This document shows, in pieces, positions 1-10,480 of a stretch of DNA of 64,000 bases. Within the stretch, counting starts at the first letter, position 1; each line of letters opens with the position of its first letter. The stretch comes from Cantharellus purpuraceus. Lineage: Eukaryota > Basidiomycota > Agaricomycetes > Cantharellales > Hydnaceae. Under the pieces are notes generated by a model. That model made no database searches, was not told the DNA's origin, and saw nothing but the letters and a program-made list of their open reading frames with translations. Where the stretch lies: NCBI GenBank assembly GCA_025174535.1, contig JALBUN010000047.1, positions 806,001 through 870,000 on the forward strand, given 5' to 3'. A program made the position numbers and the translations under genes.

Positions 1-24
1 GTGAACACGTTATGAACTTTCGGG

Positions 25-1851
25 TTATTGAGGATGGCATTGATCGGCGGGGTTGTCTGCATCGAATTCATCTTCATTATCGTCTTCCCAAGCATCTTCG
101 TCACCCAATCCGAACTGAAATACCATGAGCAAGCTAGCTGATCAGACAAATTAGAAACGCACCGCAGAAATGTCACTACGCTCAAATCGCGCATCGTCAA
201 TAATAGTTGGGCTTGGGATCATCTCTGGCTTTTTTGGCGGTAAAAGACGAGTTAGAGCCTGTGTACGTATAACCCATCAGTTCTCCACGTAGTATCGTTT
301 AAGCAACAACGATCGGACACAAACTTCTGCATCAATACTCCTCAACCACTGCTCCGTTGGCATCTCCACATCAAGCACAACGAACAAGTCCCCTTTCTCG
401 TCAGGTTGCTTAAAAACTGGCATGCCCTCCCCCCTTAGGACAATGGTATCCTTAGGGCGTACAATCTTTCCTGGTGGACTGGATACTCGAATACCCCGGC
501 CATCCATATGGGTGACTAATATACGCGAGAAACCCAGGAGAGCTTCGGAAAGTGTAATCTTAACAGTCGTTAGCAAGTCGCTGCCGGAACGTTCGAATGA
601 TACATGGGCTTGTGTTTGCAGGACAAAGATCACGTCCCCTGGAGGGACCTCGGGCTAATAACACAAAAATCAGTTGCTGTGTGATGAGTGTCGACTGGAC
701 GCTTTACTTCTTGGTCACCCTCGCCTTGTAGGACAATTCGGTGGTGATCTGGCATCCCCTTTTCAATGAAAATTTCCAGTCGCTTCTTCTCTTTCACCGT
801 TTGGGAGCCTTTACACTTCTTACACCTGGAGTCTTATTGATACATCGGTATGAATGCTAGACTCATTAACGCACCGATCTTTTTCTCGGAGCTTAGTGCC
901 TCGACCACTGCAATCCGAACATGGCACTCGTGATAAACCCATGCGGTCTCTTTCGAGCTATAGAAAACTCGATGAGAACGTGATATATTGGGGATTATCT
1001 CAGTAATAACCTGAGTATTGACCAATGACCATCCCTTGCCTTGGCATTTGGCACATTCCTTAGGCTTAGCATTCCCCTTGGCACCAGTGCTAGGACGTAT
1101 GAGATGTAGTTATAAGTTGCTGTGGCAAATGACTTACCCCTTGCAAGTGTTGCAAACAATCTCACGCTCCATTGTCATTTTCACGCCTTTGCCGTTATAC
1201 AGATCTTCTAGAGTAACCTCGTATGGTATGATAGAGTCCTCGCCCTTCCGTGGTCGTCGACGCGGAGCATTGCCACCCGGGCCAAAATCAAATCCAAAGC
1301 GAATCCCACCTCCAAAGAGGCTTTCCAGGAAGTCCTCCTGCATTCCTGGGCCTGACTCTACACTTGACCCCATGCCGTCCATGCCCAAACGATCGTAGGC
1401 TGCACGAGAATTGGGGTCAAGGAGTATTTCGTATCTGAGCTAAAAATGTAAGAATGGTCTTAGAGACTAGGTCCACGCAGACATACGCAGAAGCCATCTC
1501 CTGAAACTTCTGGGCAGCATCAGGATCGTCTGGATTCTAACGCCAGATGTAAGTGCCATACGACCGTTGAGTGCATAAACTAACTTTGTCCTGTATGGAA
1601 GCTTCGTAAGTCTGTTCTAATGACAAAAAACAGCCAGAGAACATACAGGGTGATGTTGCATGGCCTCACCAGTCTCTTTGAGCACTGCTAGTTCTGCAGT
1701 TCAACAAAAGCACTTACTTTTCTGCGGTACGCTTTCTTGATGTCCGCTAGAGCCAAAGTCAGACTTGTGCTTGTAGACGTCTTCCTAGCTCACCTTCACT
1801 AGCCCTCGGGGAAACACCCAACAGGTCGTACAAGGTTGTGTCTACCACCAT
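25..1851 (-). CDS. YDJ1: Class A DnaJ (Hsp40) co-chaperone, Ydj1/DNAJA-like, with C-terminal CaaX-type motif
   Basis: This Hsp40 stimulates Hsp70 ATPase and delivers unfolded clients. The protein begins MVVDTTLYDLLGV at the ATG at 1849-1851 and runs through a J domain with helix II (DIKKAYRRK) and an HPDKNPDD loop. A G/F-rich linker follows (MGMDGMGSS, GGGIRFGFDFGPGG). Zinc-finger repeats read CNTCKGTG, CAKCQGKG, CSDCSGRG and CKKCKGS. The C-terminal substrate domain lies near 280-640. The last exon is acidic and ends ADQCHPQ before TAA at 25-27. CHPQ fits a farnesylation box of the CxxQ type used by Ydj1 and DNAJA proteins, so the protein is probably membrane-tethered. The HPD loop is assembled from three exons, one of only 6 nt (1585-1590). 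Family and class are secure; the Ydj1 assignment within class A is inferred from the tail. Confidence 0.9.
1585..1590 (-). other. 6-nt microexon coding Asp-Lys of the HPD motif
   Basis: The upstream exon ends with codons for His-His-Pro at 1647 and is followed by a 56-nt intron (1591-1646, gtatgt...acag). GACAAA follows, then a 48-nt intron (gttagt...gttag) and AAT CCA GAC. Only inclusion of these six bases restores HPDKNPDD. Skipping them keeps the frame but deletes the catalytic Asp. Confidence 0.82.
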
Positions 1852-2311
1852 ACTTGGTGGAAGAACGTCGGCCAGGCGTGGGAAAAGTGGCCATTCTTCT
1901 ACTCGCCTATTCAAAGTTGTCAAATTTGGCGACCATCTTGTTCGTGCTTTTTATTCAACCTGCCACTTGCGTCAATTAATACTGTAAGTGTTTACTTGCC
2001 ATCTCAAGTCGCGTGATGCGTAGTTACCTTTATCTACATTGTCTGATGCACGAGCTTGCTCGTTGCTTTAGAAGAGATTTCAACTCTGATGTCCTCATTT
2101 CTCATTGTTATCGTCCTTCCCTATTTATGCTTTGCTCTCAGGGCTCACAGGCATTTGATGTGTCTTTTACAGAACTAACAACGCGTGCTGACGGCGTATA
2201 TACGAACCAACCGTCCATCGTCGTCCCGCTGGTGTCGAGGGGATCATCCTTACAATCGTTGTACATAGACCAGCTGCAGGTCTATTCAACTTCAGGTCGC
2301 ACTGGCATGTC
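1852..2311. promoter_or_regulatory. Divergent intergenic region between the DnaJ and Rcm1 genes
   Basis: These 460 bp separate two divergent start codons and presumably hold both promoters. A 100-codon open frame inside it (2013-2315) has no recognisable domain. I saw no convincing TATA box or other element. Confidence 0.45.
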
Positions 2312-4182
2312 ATGAACTTCTACTACGAGGCTGCGGAAGTTTTGGAGCGACTGGATGCGAAGAAAGGGTCTATCAAGGGTAACATTGGCTCTCTTCCTGA
2401 GAAGTCAAGAAAACGGTCCGCTGCTCTCGTCATTGAAACGCTGAAATGTATGGCTTTCATATTCCCTATCGTGCCTAACTAATTCTATATGATCAGACAA
2501 GGAAGCACTGTCTAATATTATTGAGTCCTCATCGCTGTTGAAGCATGAGCGCAAAAATATCACATCAAGTTACCTGGCCTTGCTGCTCGTTCATGACCTT
2601 CTCTTTGTTCGTGGTGGCATCCAGGCCAGTGACGGGCCTGCAAAACAAGCGATCATGCGGCACAAGACTAGACTCCAGGCCGAGTTGATGAAACTGAAAG
2701 TGAAAAAGGGAGTTAAGTCGAATCACGAACTTGCCGCTGAAGTTGACACGAAAGCGAGTAGGTAGTAACCTATCAGGTTGTAGATTTTGTTGCTCATATT
2801 GTCCGGCTTTGTCAGGCCAAATGCCCCGTTATGTGCGCGTGAACACCGCCCGATGGACAACAAAGGAGGCCATTATCTATCTCACTTCCAAGGGCTTTTC
2901 CAAAACAACTTCTCCCGTTGAGACCAAGCAAGTGTCATTTCATGCTTTCTCAGTGGATTAAAGTGACATTTTTCCAGATCCTCGTTCACTTTGGACGAGC
3001 ATGTACCAAATTTGCTTGCCTTCCATCCAGAAGTAAAATTCCACAAGGATGCCGCATATCAAGATGGCAAGCTCATATTGCAGGACAAAGCATCTTGTTT
3101 TCCCGCGCTTGTGCTTTCGTCGGATGCTGGCGACAGTGTTGTGGCATTGGACGCGACTGCCGCACCTGGTAACAAGACAACCCATTTGAGTGCAATCATG
3201 GAAGGCAAAGGCAAAGTTTGATATTCATGTTGATGTATCAGACACCGTGTGTCCGACGTATTAACTTCCACAGATACTGGCTTTTGAGAGGGACCGTCAT
3301 CGGTTTGCCACGTTGGAAAAGATGATCACTAAAGCTGGATGCAAGAACATCCAAGCCATCAACAGAGACTTCCTTCTCACTGATCCTCTGGAAAGCCAGT
3401 ATGCGAGTGTATCACATATGTGAGTAGTGCGTAGTATGTTTACTGAACTTGCTCATTAGTTTCCATTCGGATAGACTCCTTGATCCCTCGTGCTCGGGGT
3501 CTGGAATTGTCAATCGACTTGATTACCTGCTAGGCATAGGTGAAATCCTTCCATTGGTAGCCTTTTAATCTCATATTTCGTCTAGAGCAGGGAAATGATG
3601 ATGAACAGGAAGAACGCCTCGCCAAGCTATCTACGTTTCAGGTTGCTATGATCAGACATGCTATGAAGTGTAAGTGCAGAAAAGCAGCAAAGTCGGAAGG
3701 TCTAAAGTGCTTCTCTAGTCCCTGGGGCCGTTAAAATCGTGTATTCGACGTGCAGCATTCACGCTGCGGAGAATGAACGAGTGGTCGTGATGGCATTAGA
3801 GTCCGAGGAGGCTCGCTCTGGTAGATTCACACTTGCTTCACGGATGCAGGTCATCTCCAACTGGAAACGACGCGGATTGGCAGAAGAAATGGGAAGCCAC
3901 TCTGGCTCGTTGTTCACTCATTCTTCTAGAAGCTTTTCATTAATACGTTTCGCAGAGTTGGCCGACTCCGTGGTGAGATGTGCTCCAGGTGAGGATGGGA
4001 CTAACGGGTTTTTCGTGTCATGTTTTGTACGTAAAACCACATCACGAACTGGTGAGACAGCGCCCACTGTACTGCGCTTCAAGAGAAAGGCACAGGTTGA
4101 ACTAGATGATCAAAATGGCGTGGAAAGGAAAGGGGGAGGCAAGGGCAAGAAAAGAAAGAAAAAGCACAAGGTCGTGAGCTAG
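2312..4182 (+). CDS. RCM1: NSUN5/Rcm1-type rRNA (cytosine-C5) methyltransferase
   Basis: This SAM-dependent RNA m5C methyltransferase belongs to the NOL1/NOP2/Sun family; Rcm1/NSUN5 modifies 25S/28S rRNA in the nucleolus. The start MNFYYEAAEVLERL at 2312 was chosen because it begins the conserved N-terminal helix region. Downstream exons give MPRYVRVNTAR, typical of the PUA-like segment of this family. The SAM site reads DATAAPGNKT near 3150-3180. Motif IV is DPSCSGSG near 3483, the NSUN5-style PSC, and the catalytic TC motif is YSTCSI near 3740. The Lys/Arg-rich tail (KGKKRKKKHK) ending at TAG 4180-4182 looks like a nucleolar localisation signal. At least six short introns interrupt it. It converges on the SDHB gene. 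The DPSCSGSG signature separates it from Nop2 and Ncl1/Trm4. Confidence 0.9.
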
Positions 4183-4398
4183 TATAGCTGCATGTCATGT
4201 GACTAGGGAACTCATCCAAATAGGACACGCTTGAACATGAATATAACCGTATGAGAGCGTTTGGGAGGACCACGTATACTTATATCTTATATCTCATGAC
4301 ATACATGATGCTCCTACTCCGAATGATGCGAGTCAGCTCAGGATGCATTGCCCAGTTGTCCAATTATATGCGCTGACCAGGACTGAGCCGAAATCCAA

Positions 4399-5657
4399 CT
4401 ATGCAACGGCGAGCTCTAGCTTGATCTTTGCGATCGCCTCAGCGGGGTTGAGACCCTTAGGGCACGTCCGTGAACCTGTAAGATATTTGTTTAAATACAT
4501 GGCGATGACAAGAATAACATGCGACTCGCAATTGAAGATCGTGTGGCAACGGTAGAGACTGAATGTGTTTTGCAACTTCTCCTTGCGCTCAGCGCCATAA
4601 GAATCCTGAGACGCAGAATCAGATACCGTATGGTGCAATCAAGGGCGACCACAGAATTATGGAAGGGTATTAGAGACCACATACCCGAGAATCAGCTATC
4701 CACCTGTAGGCCTGCATGAGGGTAGCGGGCCCCAGATACTCATCCTGGTTCCACCAGTACGACGGACACGACGTTGAGCAGCACGCGCAAAGGATACACT
4801 CGTATAATCCATCGAGGTTTTTACGCTGTTCAGGAGATTGTAGGAATTCGCCTGATTGGGTTGACAAAGTCCTTTTTATGAATAAACAAAATTATCAAAG
4901 AATCGCCATACATACCTTTTTCTGGAGGATTGTCGTTCTTAAGATAAGGTTCAATAGACTTATATTGCTTATAGAATTGCGTCAAGTCGGCTGCATAAAC
5001 ATGAGAAAAAACAAATCAAACCACGGTGGCGGGTAGAATACTCACGAACGAGGTCCTTGACAATATACACTAAGTAAACATACACTTTAGAGTCCTAATC
5101 TTCAATAAACCATGACATATCAACTCACTGTGGGGAAGTGGATATATTTTGGCATCCTTGCTCGAATCCCTATCAATCCTACACAGGCATGCCAAAGTGT
5201 TTTGACCGTTGATATTCATGGCGCATGACCCGCAAATGCCCTCACGGCATGATCGGCGAAACGTGAGCGTAGAGTCAACTTCATTCTTGATTTTAATCAG
5301 CGCGTCTAGAACCTGAAAACGAATAGGGCTATGCATAAGAGAAGTGAAAGAGATGATGTGAGAACGCACCATAGGACCGCACTGGTTCAGGTCGATGTTG
5401 TAGGTTTGGAGGGTGGGCTTCTTTGCTGGCTCATCCGGATTCTTGTAAAGTATAGCGTAAATGCCCCATAGCGGAATGTTAAACGAATGGACAAGGCATA
5501 CCCATCGGTAAACCTTAAACTCCTTGTTCAAAATGGGCTTCTCTGTAGGTACAGCCTGCGCTCGCGCAACAGATGTAGTAAATGTCCGGGGTAAAGACGG
5601 AGTAAAAGCTCCTCTGGCGTGAACACTACGAAATGCGATGCGTGTGGTGGTAGACAT
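4399..5657 (-). CDS. SDH2: Succinate dehydrogenase iron-sulfur subunit (complex II, SDHB)
   Basis: SDHB carries electrons from FAD to ubiquinone through three Fe-S clusters on the matrix side of the inner mitochondrial membrane. The start is the ATG at 5657 ([12 protein letters not shown]); an upstream TTG in the same frame is not a normal eukaryotic start. The N-terminus is rich in Arg, Ser and Thr, fitting a mitochondrial presequence. The ferredoxin part has CREGICGSC and then NTLACLCR, the 2Fe-2S ligands. The C-terminal part has [17 protein letters not shown] and, after splicing, [12 protein letters not shown], the 4Fe-4S and 3Fe-4S ligands. It ends LELAVA with TAG at 4399-4401. One exon is 24 nt (5046-5069, MYIVKDLV region), and the last intron appears to be GC-AG. 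Length matches the family. Confidence 0.95.
4476..4529 (-). other. Probable GC-AG intron in SDHB
   Basis: On the minus strand AATT is followed by gcgagtcgca and the segment ends cttacag, 54 nt in all. Splicing from gc to ag gives Asn-Cys-Ser-Arg-Thr-Cys-Pro-Lys, matching the NC[TS]RTCPK cluster motif. The nearest GT donor (gtcgca) would frameshift to a stop. The 54 nt are stop-free and in frame, so retention would insert 18 residues beside a cluster cysteine. Confidence 0.7.
5046..5069 (-). other. 24-nt microexon in SDHB
   Basis: An acttag acceptor precedes and a gtgagt donor follows these 24 bases. They supply the residues joining PLPH to [10 protein letters not shown], reading H-MYIVKDLV-P across the two splice sites, as expected for SDHB. 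Confidence 0.75.
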
Positions 5658-5991
5658 TTTCAATGTGCTCAACGTCGTCAGGGGCGGTGAGCACGCTGGG
5701 ATCGTGGTGCACCGTAAACCCGGATTGCCAGGTTAGACGCTAACCTCCCGCAACGTTCCGAGCCAATCAAAGGCAATCGCCAGGTATGGAGATCCCAGTC
5801 CATTCAAATTTGCATACAAAAGGCCTCGACACACGGATAATCACACCGGATACAGAAAGGATCAATTGACACTCAAACATCACACTTCCTTTTTTTCACT
5901 CCCCTATTTCTTGTCAGCTAGCAGATGAAATCAACATCAACTAGGTAAGACCCCTTCCTTCAGAAGGACACACTTTGGTGGGCACCACATA
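5658..5991. other. Upstream region of SDHB, then start of the transposon island
   Basis: This stretch has no open frame of interest. It presumably includes the SDHB promoter near the gene. From about 5,900 on the sequence becomes repeat-like. Confidence 0.4.
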
Positions 5992-6120
5992 TGTTGAGAT
6001 CTGCACTCAGTCAGGCTCAGTTGTTTAAACAACTGAGGGAAAGATAAAACTCCACCCCAAACAATGTTTGTCCTTCAAGCCCATGTGGCTGCATGTATGT
6101 GCACATGATTGATCTCAACA
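5992..6120 (-). mobile_element. Possible short LTR with inverted ends TGTTGAGATC/GATCTCAACA
   Basis: The 129-bp segment starts TGTTGAGATC and ends GATCTCAACA, giving 10-bp perfect inverted termini with the TG...CA ends of LTRs. On the minus strand it is directly preceded by a purine-rich tract (gagtgggag), as expected of a polypurine tract next to a 3' LTR. Inside lies a perfect 22-bp palindrome (6016-6037). No coding part of the element remains beside it and there is no target duplication, so it would be a truncated remnant. The purine tract hints at a copia-like element, but this is inference. Confidence 0.5.
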
Positions 6121-6299
6121 CTCCCACTCAAATCTAGTGGGTCTGTGTTACATCCTGTAATGCCAAGTCTGAATTCTGGATCTCCCCTACCCATTGCCGC
6201 CAACTCCTTGTCTGTTTTTTGTAAGGTTGTGACTTAGTTCACACTGACACAGAACTCAACCAAATTCTATTGGTTGTGCTATGTGCAAGGTGGTGTGGT

Positions 6300-6522
6300 G
6301 TTATGCACTAGGTCTGATTGGGAGTCAGAGCTTGGGTTGGAGTCAATGGTCAGAGTCAGAGTGGGGATCAGGGTGCATTGTGGGGGTTGGAACAGACTTG
6401 GCTTCAGCTTATATGCTGCACCCTCACTAATACCTGTGTCCAAGATTTCAGAGATGGAGTATGAGTTAGACAGTTTGGATTGGACTTAGGAGCTAGGTGT
6501 GATTCAATATTTGAACTGGGGA
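6300..6522 (+). repeat. Retroelement fragment, repeated inverted at about 10,720-10,945
   Basis: The segment beginning tgcactaggtctgattggg reappears on the opposite strand around 10,945 and stays alignable to the tattgaactgggg junction. The copies have diverged by many substitutions, so they are old. No open frame is conserved. Confidence 0.7.
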
Positions 6523-7665
6523 AAGTGTCATACCTGGAGGATGCTGGGAGCTTCTCAATGAAGTCCATGGATATGGAGTTCCATGGACTCTCCAGAACAG
6601 GGAGTTGCTTGAGTAGTCCATAAGGACAATGTCTCTGTCGTCCCATCATCTAGTTAAAGAGTCCAGTTTTGTACTGAGTTTGCTGGGATGGAAATGGATT
6701 ACCAGATTAAACTGGGACAGGACCAGCGGGCTTGCCACCGAGTAAGGAGTTTGGTAGTTGAAAAGTATTTGAGGTTCCTGTGGTCTGTGATGACATCGAC
6801 CAGAGTTGGAGATCCTTTGAGGTAATGTCACCAGGACTTGAAAGCTTCAAAGATTGTGAGTAGTTCTTTATCATGGACATCATAGTTGAGTTCTGCTGGA
6901 GTGAAAGTCCAGGAATGGAAAGCTATTGGATGAACCTTATTGTCTGTTGGAGAGACAATAGAATGGCCACCAGTGTGTAGTTGGAGGCATCAGTTTCTAC
7001 AATGATCAGAGATCCTGGGTTCCTTTGCAATAAGACCAGAGCTGTGGTGAAAGCTCTCTTTAACATTTTGAAGGATGTCCAGCAGGAGTCCAAGAACTCC
7101 CACAGAGTGCCTTTACGAGTTAAACAAGTCAGTGGAACTGTGAGGTTGGAGTAGTTGAATATGAAATGCCTATAGAAGTTGGCAAATCCTAAGAAGGATT
7201 GCATGTCTTTGACTTTGTGGGGTTCTGGCCAATCTTGTATTACCTGGACTTTGCTGGAGTCCATAGTAAGTCTGTTTAGAGACAATATATATCTGAGGTA
7301 CTCAACCATGCTCTTGTGGAAAGAACATTTGTCAGCTTGAGCATACAGCTTGTGCTTCTGGAGCTGGAGTAGGACTTCATGGACATGGTTGCTGTGTTCT
7401 TTGGAGTTGTTGGAGTATATCGGGATGTCATCTAAATACACAAGGACACATATATCCAGGAGGTCAGAGAAGATGTCATTCATAAGACGCTGGAATGCTG
7501 CTGGAGCATTAGTAAGTCCAAAGGGCATAATGCACCACTTGAATGAGCCATAGTGAGTGCAAAATGCAGTTTTCCATTTGTCACCTTCATGAATCCAGAC
7601 AAGATGGTAGGCATGCTGGAGATCAATTTTGGTGAAGAATCAAGCTGAAGTCCCCAGTTGAGCAA
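6404..7665 (-). pseudogene. Decayed Ty3/gypsy retrotransposon pol (RT, RNase H, start of integrase)
   Basis: The longest intact piece (6923-7528) begins MPFGLTNAPAAFQRLMN and contains the reverse transcriptase box VLVYLDDIPIYS, then the connection region (FLGFANFYRHFI). An RNase H-like stretch around 6830-6930 (WTFTPAELNYDVHDKELL) lies in another frame and meets a stop. The 6404-6649 part reads PWNSISMDFIEKLP, the start of an integrase. Upstream of MPFGLTNAP the RT continues in yet another frame. Frame changes, stops and missing gag, protease and most of integrase make it non-functional. The family call rests on domain order RT-RH-IN and motif similarity. Confidence 0.88.
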
Positions 7666-7975
7666 CTTAAATACATATTTGAAATCTAATAATAATTACT
7701 CCAGTGATGGGTCTCTGAGGCCGACAGCCTTACATGAAAATGTCTGAGTCCAACAGGGATGGATATCTGGGTTCCTATGGTGATGCTGATGCATCAATTG
7801 GAACCAGGGGCAGATGAGCAAGATTGACGGTGACAATTGGACAGACTAAATGGAGATGTAATGGTTTCCAAATGGAGTATAGATTTCATGTGTGCAGGGA
7901 TCTGAGTGGATCAGATGGGGATCTGGGCATTAATGAATATAGTCATCACAGTATCTCTCCATTAAGGCTGAGCAC
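7641..7975. repeat. Retroelement debris with copies on the other side of the island
   Basis: Bases near 7641-7706 match the reverse strand near 10,636-10,707. Bases 7861-7949 match 10,961-11,049 directly at roughly 90 percent by eye. No gene is visible. Confidence 0.65.
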
Positions 7976-8203
7976 TTGGAGGCCATGTCAAAAAGGAGCA
8001 GACCTCCCAAGGCTCTGGCTCTGATGGAGCCATTTGGTGGTCCCAGTGTAATATGCAACTTGTGTCATGATGCAGGCATGGAGTGTGTATGGCCCACTGG
8101 TCCAACCCGCTGCCTTCGGTCCTGCGATTGTTGTTGGGGTCAGAAAGGAGGATGTAGGATTGATGGCAAGTTCGATCCTCGAAGTCAGAGTGTCAAGCCC
8201 TGA
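7976..8203 (+). pseudogene. Cysteine-rich ORF fragment of transposon origin
   Basis: A 75-codon frame contains two C-x2-C-x6-C-like clusters (CNLCHDAGMEC and CDCCWGQKGGC). Such paired Cys clusters occur in gag-like ORFs and in transposon-borne proteins of basidiomycetes. I do not recognise a specific family. It sits between retroelement fragments and its flanks are repeated elsewhere in the window, so an independent host gene is unlikely. Confidence 0.35.
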
Positions 8204-8410
8204 CTAGTGGTGCTAGGAGGGGTGGAGAAAGAACCAGAAGGTCATCCAACCAAAAGGCAGCAGATGGAGATGGGTGCTGTGGCAGCTGGAGGTAGTGGTG
8301 TTGGATTGGAGGGATCAATGACCAGGGCAGGTACGGGGTGCTGTCAGTTTGCTTATGGAATAGATCCTATAAGGCGCAACGGTCCTAGCAAACAGACGGT
8401 GTGTAATGCA

Positions 8411-8415
8411 GTTGT
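8411..8415. repeat. Target site duplication, left copy (GTTGT)
   Basis: This lies directly before the TG end of the solo LTR and is identical to 9834-9838. Confidence 0.85.
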
Positions 8416-9833
8416 TGTATGGGAACTGGATTTCCCTTAAAAAGATCTTGTTTAAAGTCCTGAAACTGTACAATTCCGCTTGATGGCCTTAAAATATCAG
8501 CATATATGCCATTCAAATATTCTCTATTTTTTCATATTTTTTTGGGAATTTTCCATGCAGAAATGAGTCTACAAACTTATTGTTCTGCTGGGCAAAGTTT
8601 GGGACCCACATGGACCCACAAACCTTCGCAGATGTCAGCAGCCCCAAAGTCACCCGGAGTCACCCGGACAACTGACTCATTTTTGATCACATGACTCATT
8701 TCAATCTCTGACTCAATCTGGTCACCACTGCCAGTAAATGCTCAATATCTTCCCAACCACTGCACCTCCTGACTCCATTTTCAGTGGAGAGTTCAATAGA
8801 AGCCATGCCTACCCATAGCTGTGCTAATCAGCCTGGGAAACGAAGTATTGACCGAGTTATTTGAGTAATGGTGACTCATGCAATGACTCCTGCCATGACT
8901 CATGCTATGACTCATACCATGACTCCTGTGATTACTCATACTATGACTCCTGCTCTGAGTCACACTATGACTCCATCCATGACTCATGCCATGAGTCAGA
9001 GCAAATCCAAGCAGCTCATTGGCTAGGAAACTTCCACCCCCTTCTCACATATTCCACTAGCTTCCAGTAGTTTCCATCTATTAATAGGTAGAAGTTTCCA
9101 GTAGTATTAGTCAGCTCCTGTAAATACAATATAAAAGGAGCCCATTCTGCCTCTGAATAAATAACCATTTTCTACCCCATCATTTGCACATCAGTGTGAC
9201 TAGAGTGACATAGAGTGTCATCCTCTATATCTCAGTAACTGTTGATTGTCCAGTTCAAGGGTCGCTTACAGTTGTGTAACTGTATTCGATTGCACTTGAA
9301 GTAGTGATTGTCCTGCTTTGGGCGTGAGTGTAGTATCTACCTCGCATGACTACGAATCTACAGGGTGAGATTGTCTGTTGATAGTCCTGCCATTAGTGCT
9401 CTTGTTTAAGTTACTAGTGTGTACTGCCTTTGCAGAGCATTAGAATCTTGAACTCGTGTGAAGCAGTTGCCAGACTACTTCACACATCGCTGTTACCCGC
9501 TTCAGAGTGTCACTGGTTGGACAGTCAGATTCATCCGCCTACTTCCTCTAGCCTCTAAGTGCATTCCCCTCTTTTTGGAATATCTGGACCCCTAAGCGTC
9601 CGTGAACTCTAGACTCTGGAAGTCTTATTCATTCCCTACTGCTAAGAAATGTATTACCTTCCTGCGTATTGTCTGCATTGACCATTACAATGGATTGTAA
9701 CCAAAGTACAAACGTTAAATTGTTTCTGGAGTTGTGCTGCAGTAGGATTTGATATTCTTCTCAGCTGTTCATTCACAGAATTGTGGTGATTTAGAGTTTG
9801 CCCTAACACCATAATTTTACGGGTTCCAAAACA
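8416..9833 (+). mobile_element. Solo LTR (1,418 bp) with 5-bp target site duplication
   Basis: The element starts TGTATGGGAACTGG and ends GGTTCCAAAACA, so it has TG...CA ends. It is flanked on both sides by the 5-bp direct repeat GTTGT (8411-8415 and 9834-9838), the signature of retroviral-type integration. No internal region is attached, so it is a solo LTR left by LTR-LTR recombination. It carries an array of TGACTCA motifs, a TATAAAA box at 9130-9136 and AATAAA shortly after. An inverted match occupies 11109-12526. Open frames inside it are low-complexity translations of the motif array and are not genes. Confidence 0.88.
8673..8998 (+). promoter_or_regulatory. Array of TGACTCA/TGAGTCA motifs in the LTR upstream region
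   Basis: Nine exact TGACTCA or TGAGTCA heptamers and five TGACTCC variants occur here. They are densest at 8872-8998, where a motif recurs about every 12-20 bp. TGACTCA is the known core site of Gcn4/AP-1 bZIP activators. The array ends about 130 bp before a TATAAAA box (9130-9136), the arrangement of an enhancer and core promoter in the U3 part of an LTR. The mirror copy is at 11944-12269. Binding by a host factor is inference. Confidence 0.6.
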
Positions 9834-9838
9834 GTTGT
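9834..9838. repeat. Target site duplication, right copy (GTTGT)
   Basis: This lies directly after the CA end of the solo LTR and is identical to 8411-8415. Confidence 0.85.
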
Positions 9839-10480
9839 TCAGCACTCCAAAGATCAATCAGGGCGAGGGATAAGTAACAGGGAAGTGGGATAGTGCTCTG
9901 TGGTTGGATGGGGATGGGAGCTAAAGGTCGGTCCCAATGGCTGATCGTGCTCTGTGACTGGATGACAATGCGGAGCCCGGTTGGGAGGTACGCGAAAGCT
10001 GGTTTCAGGAGAAGCAACCTCTCGGTGGGGGAGGGAAATCTGATCGTTGAACCAAGGTGTTTTACCTCAGTGTAGAGATGATGGATTGTGATGTAGAGCG
10101 TAGAGCGTAGACTTAGAGCATGGACTTTGACTTTAGAGTGTTGGCTGAAAACTTGTTGATTTCTTCCAAAGGTGAAAACTAGCGCCCTTTTATATACAAA
10201 TCCCCAGGGCACAATGACACAATATGAGGAGCAAATGATGCGATATGATGCAAGAAATGCTGATCAAGCCAGCTGACAAAGCATGTGAAGTTGAACTACT
10301 AATGGGGAAATCATGGAGATGTGAGGGCGACACTGATGACGAGGCCACAACAACAAGATACTCAATAAGTGAGAGCCAATAAGAAATAATGCCAGCTGGT
10401 ACAGTGGATATCCTCAGTCTATACAGCTGTTTCTGATAAATACATGGGACTTACCTGGTACAGCGGATATCCTCAGAGAT
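9839..10480. other. Spacer between the inverted LTRs, no gene recognised
   Basis: The stretch continues the sequence interrupted by the solo LTR. A minus-strand frame of 131 codons (9817-10212) overlaps the LTR edge and has no recognisable domain. The string tggtacag(t/c)ggatatcctcag occurs twice, near 10,394 and 10,458. It is probably older retroelement debris. Confidence 0.4.

Noticed and set aside
5658..5672. Longer SDHB N-terminus starting at TTG
   Set aside because: TTG is not a normal nuclear start codon and an ATG follows five codons later with a good presequence.
8793..9070. Repetitive open frames (Ser/His/Asp-rich repeats) in the LTR
   Set aside because: They are translations of the TGACTC motif array, open on both strands and duplicated in the inverted LTR; no gene signal.
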